From positions 1-64,000 of the forward strand of contig CAMXCT020002664.1 in the NCBI GenBank assembly GCA_947184155.2: a DNA stretch of 64,000 bases. Direction: 5' to 3'. Of this stretch, positions 40,591 through 48,321 are shown piece after piece. Position 1 is the first letter of the stretch. Every line of letters starts with the position of its first letter. Under the pieces are notes generated by a model that was given only the letters and a program-made list of their open reading frames with translations, was not told the origin of the DNA and made no database searches. The stretch comes from Cladocopium goreaui. Its lineage: Eukaryota > Sar > Dinophyceae > Suessiales > Symbiodiniaceae. The translations under genes were made by a program, and so were the position numbers.

Positions 40591-41472
40591 TTAGTCGACT
40601 TGATGCAGGAATGTCTCTTCCCGGTTGAGCTCAGGGGGTGATTGCAGCTCATTTCGTATTCGTACTGGTAAATACAATCCATCGAGTATTCTGCGCCATC
40701 GGAACGTAGTAAAGTTTGTCTGTCGAGACTGCTTTTCGATGATATGTTGATATTTCCACACAGTTTGCTTCATGATAGTGGTGGCCCTCTCTGTAAGAGC
40801 TGTGGGCTTCACTCGTGCAAGAGAAGATTGCTCTCCCCTCACCACTTCTGTAGCGTTACTGAATTGCTGTAGCATGTCAATGACCGTGTCTTCTGCACTC
40901 TGCGCAGCAGCAGCTTGTACAGCGTTGAAGACTTCTTTTCGGGCGGCGTGACCGTGCCATTGCAGTGAATGGCAAAGCACGGAGGCAATCGCAATCTCCT
41001 GCCACGGGTCCGCTCGCGCGTCTAGGAGCAGCTGTACATTTGTCCTGTGCCGATGGAGGACAGCAAGGAACAGTGGTGGTAGCGCTCCTTTCACGGGCAT
41101 GACCGAGGCACCAGCCTCGAGCAAAGTTTGAACAAGCTGTGAGCTGCCCAATTCAACTGCTAATTCCAACATAGTGGTAGGTTGCGTTTTGGGCGGGAGA
41201 ATATTGGGGTCAGCTTGGGCTTGTAACAGTAGATAAGTTAAGCTGGCCCCATGTCGAGGGAAGCAGTGGCCAGCACTAGGCTGGTAAGCATACGGATCAG
41301 TAGAATGATCTCGAAGGATAGCAGAGGCTACGAGTGTGCTGGTATGCCCTCCCTCCGTCGTCATGCCCGTAAGGCCTACTCCCTTGCCAAGGAGATAGCT
41401 TAAATCCATCACGTCTTTGTGATAAATGGCTGTCATAAGGTCTTGATATTGCTGTGCTGATGGGACTTGCAT
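40591..41472 (-). CDS. ANK2: ankyrin-repeat cluster protein, 5'-truncated
   Basis: 293 residues. Homologous along its length to ANK1 from YQDLMTAIYHKDVMDLSYLL onward. Ankyrin repeats: SLTYLLLQAQADPNILPPK, TMLELAVELGSSQLVQTLLE, LFLAVLHRHRTNVQLLLDAR. C-terminal block WRRILDGLYLPVRIRNELQS as in ANK1. Compared with ANK1, the first ~80 residues and the upstream spacer are missing: the coding sequence starts directly against the WW2 fragment at about 41475, so a deletion of roughly 1.1 kb relative to the first set has fused the two genes out of frame. The apparent ATG at 41472 may not be a real start. Confidence 0.75.
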   Translation of the reverse strand: MQVPSAQQYQDLMTAIYHKDVMDLSYLLGKGVGLTGMTTEGGHTSTLVASAILRDHSTDPYAYQPSAGHCFPRHGASLTYLLLQAQADPNILPPKTQPTTMLELAVELGSSQLVQTLLEAGASVMPVKGALPPLFLAVLHRHRTNVQLLLDARADPWQEIAIASVLCHSLQWHGHAARKEVFNAVQAAAAQSAEDTVIDMLQQFSNATEVVRGEQSSLARVKPTALTERATTIMKQTVWKYQHIIEKQSRQTNFTTFRWRRILDGLYLPVRIRNELQSPPELNREETFLHQVD

Positions 41473-41475
41473 TGA

Positions 41476-43239
41476 TTGGCTTCATGGCAGTTTTGTGTTC
41501 AAAGCCAGTCTTGAAAGTTTCGTGAGCTGCTGAACTACAGCGGGATTCTTTATTCAGGGCTATGGTTTTGTCCGTCACCTTGCCTGAGCTATTGGTCAGA
41601 TCAGTGAAGTACCAGCACGGTGTGCGATTTGCCAGGATATTATGTTCATGCATCCTGTCGACATAAAAATGATTCAATTTCTCACTGTGTTGGTGGTTCG
41701 TGATGACGGCAAATCTTCTGGGGCTAACCCAGATCCATAGATCTTCCTGGAAGGACTGTGTGGCATAGAAGGGCCATATCTGTCGTCCTCCCATTTCCAC
41801 AAAATAAAAGTTTGTGTAAATGTCATCGCTGGCCTCAGTGTCTATGTGACAGAAATCATGCGACAATTTGGCGGAACTGGACCCTGGATAGGCCCAGTCC
41901 GGCGGGTTCTTCATGCCGTCATTGATGATAATATTCCAGCACTCTCCATTAATGCACATTCTATATTCATGGAAAGACCACGCATGGAGCTGCTTGGTGT
42001 GCTCATAACAGCCATGCTGCCGGTAAACCTGGATGTCATCGTATTCCGTAATGTAGGACTCTTTGTCGCTTGGTACCTTTGGGCTCCCGGTGCAGGGCCA
42101 CGCCAAAAAGGCGAAATCCACGCAGAAGCATGGCCCCCCGCAAGCACCAGGCGCATCCTGGGGCGGTACCCTTTCCACACCACGAGTCTCAGGTCAACCC
42201 AAGGAGAGTGGATCCACTCACCGAGTGACGTGGGAACCGAACCCATTCATTTCCACCAAGAATGTACAGCGTAAACCGTACACCCTGAATGGACGTGGAG
42301 ACGGAACCCATTCATTTCACCCAAGATGATCACCACTCAATCCAAGGGACCAACTCATGATGCCCCCAAAGGTTCCCGGACTCCAGCGATTGCCGGAGAA
42401 GACGATCCAAGAAAGGAGTGGACCTTAGTCACCTTTTCAGTGACCCCAGTCCCTATGGAGCACAGCTCGGACCTTAGAGCCAAAAACAAGATCCTCACTG
42501 TGGCCAGACTGTACATTGAGCCCACTCTCCCCGAAGGTTGAGAGTGAACCGGTCGGTGACCCAGTCGTTGCGATCCCATGTATCCCAGGGGGATACACCT
42601 GTCTTGCGACAGGACCCTAACACTGTTGGGGAGGAACCGACGGTCTTGTCCACCGTGAGCTTAGCTACCCAACGATGAATATTAACCGTTAGCCAACGGG
42701 TTGCCCCGTTGATCTCTCCTCGAGACAAGTCCCCAAGTCTCTAAGAGGTTCACCGACCTTGCCTGTTCCCTCGTGTCATCATTGGGTGTTGCTACCCTAG
42801 ACACAAGGTAAGGTGAGACCCGTCGGTCCCGTACCACGTGTGTACCGATCGGTCCGGGAGAACCCCGAGATACCGCACGATCACCCAAGGATGTGCGCAA
42901 ACACAAACGAGGGTGTGACATGAGGAGCAACCCAACATGTCAACACACGCCGACTAGGGGGTACCAAGGTACCGTGTTAATTCACGGTTCGTTAGGGACG
43001 GGGGCCTTCAGCAACTCCCCTGCGCTATATCGACAATTTAACGTCCCCTCGGACCCTCTCGGGTCCACCTCCCCCTGTTCTGAGCATGGTATTGGGGACC
43101 CCATCCCCCCTACCCACTCAGGTCGATGGTGTTCACTGTGAGCCTCAATATCGTTATTGCCAACAGCTGGGCCCCCTTGGTCATGCCCAGTCAGTGGGCG
43201 TGCCTTCAGCGTGACCTTATCACCGATCCAGTGCGCCAT
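41476..43239 (-). pseudogene. WW2: disrupted copy of WW1
   Basis: N terminus at 43239 (MAHWIGDKVTLKARPLTG) matches WW1. After about 35 codons it is broken by a ~1.05-kb insertion (about 42075-43130). The frame then resumes: YITEYDDIQVYRQHG, WSFHEYRMCINGECWNIIIN, LSHDFCHIDTEASDDIYTNF, MGGRQIWPFYATQSFQEDLW and NHQHSEKLNHFYVDRMHEHN. The C-terminal third present in WW1 is missing because a deletion joins it to ANK2 near 41475. Conserved residues are otherwise well kept. Confidence 0.8.
42075..43130. mobile_element. Insertion of unknown type inside WW2
   Basis: Sequence present here but absent from WW1 at the same codon. No coding domain is recognisable. It has many short hairpins with 3-4-base loops, for example GTATCCCAGGGGGATAC (about 42581-42597), CCTGTCTTGCGACAGG (about 42598-42613) and CAACGGGTTGCCCCGTTG (about 42696-42713), plus the palindromes GGTACCAAGGTACC and ACCGATCGGT. 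The phrase GGAACCCATTCATTTC occurs near 42238 and 42306. In style it resembles the hairpin-rich spacer of the DIRS-like element. Boundaries are approximate and no target duplication was identified. Confidence 0.55.
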
Positions 43240-43419
43240 GGCTGCCCACCGGAGTGTACAAAGGTATGGCAGAAATAGGGCCCTAAGAGTACCTCGATGC
43301 GGTACCCAACAGATTGTAAGCGTGCATAACTTCTGCAATGATAGTGCATTGTTGTGCACTTCGCGCTACAATGGCAAAGCGGCGCGAGTTTGCCCAGCAA
43401 GCATAGCCATAGTGTGAGA

Positions 43420-44162
43420 ATGCACAGAAACCTCAAGAAATCAACCTCACGTGCCCGAAACGTTCCTGTGACGAGACTCCCGTGGAAGGAGAAAAACAGC
43501 TGCTCCAAGCAGTCAAATTTGTTGCTAAAAATTTGCCTGGTTTTCACCAGGGGGTGGATGAAGACTTTCAAATGGCTGGAAGCTTCCAGGAGCTCATCAA
43601 TGGGTACACCGCAGGGCTCGTTGAACCATGTATGATGCGAGGTCTCCAATCCCTCGGATCGAATCGTACTACTCTGGAAGTGATCATTCCCTCTCCAGAA
43701 GGGCTTACCCCCGAAAAATGGAAAGAAACAGCCACACTGTGCCCACTTGACTGGCCTTCCAATTACAGTCTTTTACTATTGTGGCATATGAATGGGAGCC
43801 TTCATCAAACAGAGGCGCGTCTCAGGAAGCAACTGTCCCACAACCATATGTTTGCTGAGTGGACAGTCCATCTCGACAGATTCGCGGAGCGAGTTTTATT
43901 CCAGCAGCCAGCAGTTTATATAGCGGAACATGCCTTGCAAACCAACCTGCGGGAACGAAATTTCCCTGATAGGCGAGTCCGCCGGAGGGTCCCTCCTGAG
44001 GATCTGGACGAACATCGAAGGGCGCTCAGAGCGCTTCATCAGCGTGCTATTGCCCAGCAAGAAGTGAACCCAGTTTCATTTGGGCTCACCAATGCATGGT
44101 ATGATACCATTACAGCAGACAAAAAACACCATCTTGAACATTTCACGAGAGGTATGACATGA
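43420..44162 (+). pseudogene. X3: inverted 5'-truncated copy of X2
   Basis: Homology to X2 starts at about 43420 (AQKPQEINLTCPKRSCDETP) and runs to the stop at 44162 in one frame. Shared blocks include FQELINGYTAGLVEPCMMRG, WKETATLCPLDWPSNYSLLL, FAEWTVHLDRFAERVLFQQP and NPVSFGLTNAWYDTITADKK. It is closer to X2 than ANK1 is to ANK2. The first half of the gene is absent and the orientation is opposite to the main cluster, so an inversion or separate insertion junction lies between WW2 (43239) and 43420. Confidence 0.85.
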
Positions 44163-44367
44163 TCCCCAGCTCAACCCCCTACTGTTACACTTTCCTCCGT
44201 GTGTCCACCCCCCCTCCCCCCTCCTCTTCTCTCTTTTGTGTTTCACTCCGGGTTTTCACCCATTAGTTGGTTTTTGTTTCATCAATCATGGTGGTGAAAG
44301 ATGACTTTCGTGTCCAATAGGTTCATTTGTCACATCCACTTCAGTTAGCTGTTCATACCCAGTGTGT

Positions 44368-44386
44368 CTGTCCAAGGACGTGACAG
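44368..44386 (+). promoter_or_regulatory. Conserved hairpin, inverted cluster copy
   Basis: CTGTCCAAGGACGTGACAG: perfect 5-bp stem, counterpart of 31817-31835, in gene-sense orientation on the plus strand. Confidence 0.6.
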
Positions 44387-46188
44387 GTGCACTGGTATGC
44401 AGACGGAGACACAGCTTCCCCATTTATAATTGTTAGGTTCCTCATGCGACACATGCCTGGCTCCAACCAACCCAGATCTCTCCAGCAGTTGTGAGCCACA
44501 GTTGGCTTTGTGTGCGAGTGCCAGCTTAGGCATAACAGATCGGGCCCATGGCTCCGTTAATACCTGGTTTCTCAATGGGCTGTCCCGCTGAGAGCTTAGC
44601 GTGTACTAAGGTTGCCTCTGCCATGAAAGCCTAGTGCACGCACTCGCTTTTTCGCAGTCTGTGCCTGACAATCATTGATGGGAAAGATGCGTTTGTTGTC
44701 CCCAGATGTCGTCTTGATGAACCACTCATTCCCCCACCCTTTCCACCAACTAAGGCACTTGAATTCGCTGACTCCTCCATTAGATTTTACCATCTGCAGA
44801 GCTACATTAGCTGTTGGTGCCTCTTTCTGTCTTTTTCTTGTTTGAGGTTACTGTTCCCTGCCTGACGTGACCCTCACTCCCCCTCGGATGTTCCTCCTTG
44901 GCGCCTTGGTCCAGGTTTTACTGGTCCCTCCCTCGGGGTATCGTTGCTTCCGGCGACGGCCTTGTTGCCTTGCCTCTGTGCTTGGAGTGATTGCTGTGCA
45001 TTGCTTTCTCCTCTTCATTGTGTCTCCTGGCATTAAAGGCCTCTGGCCCTGTGTGGGGATCTTTCCCTCTACACCATGTTTCCCGTGTTGTTGGAGTGCT
45101 GTGTGCACCCTCACTGAGGTATTCATCATTGTATGATCCGTGGCCCCTTCTTTGAACTCCGCTAAGGCACATTTGTACCCCTTCTGGTGCGGGTGTGTCC
45201 CTCTCCCTCTGTCCTCTGCTGCCTCCTGGCTCCTCTCCTCGTTCCTTCTGTGTGGCCGGTGTTGTTGTGTGTGCTTTGTCTCGGCCTCTCCCCCTTGTGT
45301 GGTTTGCTTCCCCCCATGATGGCAGGGTTCTCTTTGGCGTTTGTGGTGTCTTCTGGTTAACCTGCTGCCTGGATACTGAGGTTACCGCCCTACATCAGTG
45401 CTCTGTTATTTCACCCTACTACATTGGTCGTAGCTTTAGCTCCTATGAATTCGTTTGCGGTGGGGCAGACTTCTGTCACCGTCCCCCCCTCTCCGTTTTA
45501 CCTCTTTTTGGTCCTTTTGTGGCTTTAGGCTTTTTGATTCATGTGGCTTTTTCGTTGGCTGTCTGGGGAGGGCCCTTCTCTTTCTGTTTTGTTTCTGCGT
45601 TTTCTCCGGGAGGGGCGGTAGATCCCCGGTAGAGCCATGGACCAGGCTGCACTGCAGTGAGCTCTACTGGCGCTGTCCAGTGGTGCTTCCTGCTGTTCAG
45701 TCTGGAGCGCCCTCGTGCAGCAAAGCCTGCCAACATGGATCGGTGCGCTGATGGGACGTTGTGATTCTGCTACTGGCTTACTCTAGGGGAGAGTGGCCCT
45801 ATGCGAGATGCACTGCGAACCTCTGGAACATCTGATTTGCAGCAGTTTTCTTTCGCAGGGACGATGACACCTTGTGAATCCTGCTTGTCAATCTGGTGCT
45901 GGTACAGCGAACCTAGTCACCTCTTCAAGTTTGTGGCGTGAGCACGACTGACATGCGAGAGCGGCACAATTGTGTACAGTTCGCTAGTAGCAATCTTTCT
46001 TGCTTAAGCCTACCCTCTGCATGAGTGCATTTTATTCATCTGCAAAGACCATACGGAGAGAATCATTTTTTTTAGCGGCTATCGCTTACCATTGGCACCT
46101 TTTCAGGTCCTCTTGGCTTCCTACGATTTGACAGCATCTGTGGTGAATTACACATTTTGTCCTGCATGACCTACAGGCTGTCAATCCC

Positions 46189-46208
46189 TACCCCCCGCGA
46201 GGGGGGTA
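46189..46208. other. Perfect 8-bp hairpin with GCGA tetraloop
   Basis: TACCCCCC-GCGA-GGGGGGTA. A GNRA-class loop closed by six C-G pairs would be very stable in RNA. The equivalent position in the other spacer copy (about 30005-30025) can also form a shorter C/G stem with a different loop. Confidence 0.65.
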
Positions 46209-46747
46209 TTAAGTCACATCACCACTGCGGCAGTATCTCACTACAGAGACTGGACTCCGACTTCACTTCTCATCATATGACCAACTGTGATAATGAGACT
46301 GGCAACTGGTACGAGCTGTACTGTCAACTATTCCTGATTTGCCTACCTATCAGAGAGCTGGAGCGACAGCCACGGATTATAGGCGATGAGATTCTGGGTG
46401 ATCGTGCACGATATTTTTCGCTCTGCAGCACTTAATTAGTTTGCATGTTTTTGATGATGATACAGTGACTTACGTCACTGTATCCTTGGCAAATCACTGA
46501 ATGTTTGGTTTGGTTTTTGTTTGGGCCCGGCCCCGTTCTTTGTTGCTTCGCTGTTTTGCTTTTTGGCGAAACGCAAATCTGGCTGGGGGATTTGCGGGTC
46601 GTTTTTGGTTGCGTTCTTTGTTGTTTGGTTTGTGTTGATGTGATGATTTGCCAGCGTTTTGGGACCACACGTGTCCTTTTTCTGAATGCTTTTCACCGCT
46701 TACTCAATTGTAAGGACCGTGCCTAGTGCGAATCGGCCAAACCGGAA

Positions 46748-46779
46748 GCACGGAGAACATCGTGAGGATTTGAATTTGT
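46748..46779 (+). mobile_element. 32-bp isolated fragment of copia-1 LTR
   Basis: Identical to 56609-56640 of the 3' LTR (GCACGGAGAACATCGTGAGG...). It is followed by 296 bases of cluster sequence before the LTR resumes at 47076. Upstream it abuts the inverted spacer copy. Confidence 0.85.
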
Positions 46780-47075
46780 TCCCTCTCTTTCCTCTTGATT
46801 GTTTGTGTTTTTGGTTCGGCACTTACCATCTGGGTTCATTATTGTAGAGTCTTTTATCCCCCGCAAAGACTCCAGTGTGGTACTTCTGGCCGTAGACTGG
46901 TCAGGGGTATCACCTTTCTGGGCCCCCAATCAATATCAGGTTTGCACTGTCTCTGGCCGTAGACTGGTCCAGGGGCTTTGCCACCCAGCCTTTATTATGG
47001 ACCTTCTTACCAGGCAGCAAGCGCAGCACCACTGGTTTGAAGCTGACCTCCGAGCGAAATTTGATAACCTGTTGG
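46780..47075 (+). pseudogene. A3: leader and N-terminal fragment of protein A
   Basis: The segment matches the A1 leader and its first ~26 codons: two leader hairpins (46886-46904 and 46953-46972), ATG at 46997, then MDLLTRQQAQHHWFEADLRA. It ends abruptly where copia LTR sequence resumes at 47076, splitting an otherwise continuous LTR. Confidence 0.85.
46886..46972 (+). promoter_or_regulatory. Two conserved leader hairpins upstream of A3
   Basis: 46886-46904 reads CTGGCCGTAGACTGGTCAG, a 6-bp stem with one G-T pair. 46953-46972 reads CTGGCCGTAGACTGGTCCAG, with one extra base in the 3' arm. They correspond one-to-one with 22625-22643 and 22557-22576 in front of A1. Confidence 0.7.
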
Positions 47076-47689
47076 ATAGTGACATGGAAAGTCAAACCAT
47101 TTTCCATATGTTTTGCTTTAGTTTTGCCGGCAGAATGATTGTAGAATCATCGCAGAAGTGCACGAAGGAATCGTGAGAAGATCGTAGAATTCATTTTTGT
47201 GACTTCGGAAGAAGGAACTTTGTTTGACATTGATTGGAGAAGAGTAGTGTGTTTTGTCTCTCAATGATGATAGCGAGAGCAACGTTCTGAAAGGCATTCA
47301 GAACTGGAGTTGCTAACAGATCTGAGGGAGACATCATGAATCATGTTTTGGTGCTTGAAATGTTTCAACGTTTTTCAAACACTCAAACTTATTTAAACAA
47401 ACAAACCATGTCTTGATGTAAAGACTTTTTGTGAGGACATGTGTTTTTGATCGCTTTTGTGAAAGTTAGCAGAAAGATGCTGACTGGCGACTCCGCATCA
47501 TTTTGTGTCAAGGCGTGACACACCAACAAGAACCATAGCGACATGAGCAGACATTTCTGTGCTTGTGTGTTTGGTAAAAGTGGCTGAGCTCTGGGAGTGG
47601 TTGACTTGGTAGCGTGGACGGTTCTAGTGAGTTAAGGACGACGTCCTGGACGCTGACCCAAGGGTTTCGAAGGTTGTGTACCTTCTACA
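47076..47689 (+). mobile_element. 5' LTR of copia 1 (3' portion)
   Basis: From ATAGTGACATGG to the terminal ...CCTTCTACA it matches 56641-57257 with only a few differences (for example one T fewer near 47513). It ends in CA directly before the primer-binding site. The left ~200 bases of U3 are not present here. Confidence 0.92.
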
Positions 47690-47701
47690 TGGTAGCGGAG
47701 C
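47690..47701 (+). other. Copia-1 primer-binding site
   Basis: TGGTAGCGGAGC starts at the first base after the LTR terminus. TGG plus the following bases pair with the CCA-ended 3' terminus of a tRNA; the sequence resembles the initiator-Met type PBS (TGGTAnCnGAGC) usual in copia elements. The exact tRNA is inferred. Confidence 0.8.
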
Positions 47702-47727
47702 TGCCTGCTTGCTGTGCGTAAGTAGGA

Positions 47728-48321
47728 ATGGATTCAGGTAGTGCGAGTCAAGGTGTGCAAGGTTGTCCTAGTCCTGGTATGGCTGAAAGAGGTGAAGGAA
47801 GTGGTACCGGAAATGGTGGTTGTAACCGTGGTGACGGATTGCCGCCAGTGCCAAGAACGCCTAGTCAGCAAGGTAGTGGATCTGGGATGGATGGACAAAC
47901 ACCTGAAGTAAGTAACATGCCCCAGCAGCAGCCACAGCAACAACAAGCAAATGTGTCACAGAACGTACAGGGATTTGCGAGCACGACAAACCTGGATGCA
48001 GGTGGTCAGGTAGGTCCGGTGCAGGGATGTCAGCAAGGAAATGTCCCCGGAATGCAAGGACTGGGACCAGCATGGTTTGGTGCGCAATGGATTCCCCAAC
48101 AACAAACGTTTATGCAACAGAATTCGCAAGCGCGTGTGCCAAGTTATGGTTGTGCGAGTATGCCTGGTGGACCAAGGTCTGGAGATTTTCCAAACTTAGG
48201 AGTGAACCCAATGAGTTGCCAAGGAAACATGCCGAGTGGCCCGGTTGGAGCGAGCTTGGGAGGCGCCTCAGGCGGCGCAGATCCAAGAGGTCATGGCCAT
48301 GTTAGGTCCAAGCCATGTTAG
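47728..48321 (+). CDS. Copia 1 Gag, N-terminal part
   Basis: ATG at 47728, 38 bases after the LTR end. 197 residues, Gly/Gln/Pro/Met-rich and disordered-looking (MPQQQPQQQQANVSQNVQG). It does not align as a folded domain. The frame is lost near 48280-48320. A segment resembling QIQQLL of copia 2 is readable here as QIQEVM in another frame, and a 16-base tandem duplication (GCCATGTTAGGTCCAA, 48296-48323) shifts the frame again. In copia 2 the equivalent N terminus and helical segment share one frame, so these breaks look like lesions. Confidence 0.7.
   Translation: MDSGSASQGVQGCPSPGMAERGEGSGTGNGGCNRGDGLPPVPRTPSQQGSGSGMDGQTPEVSNMPQQQPQQQQANVSQNVQGFASTTNLDAGGQVGPVQGCQQGNVPGMQGLGPAWFGAQWIPQQQTFMQQNSQARVPSYGCASMPGGPRSGDFPNLGVNPMSCQGNMPSGPVGASLGGASGGADPRGHGHVRSKPC

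Larger units (their letters stand above)
44163..46747 (+). other. Inverted copy of the X-to-116-aa spacer
   Basis: Matches 29455-32050 in reverse orientation, in the same order, with several well-conserved blocks. It contains the hairpin at 44368-44386 and a perfect 8-bp GC hairpin at 46189-46208. The match ends at 46747 within the first codons of the 116-aa ORF, directly against LTR sequence. No gene is supported. Confidence 0.75.
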
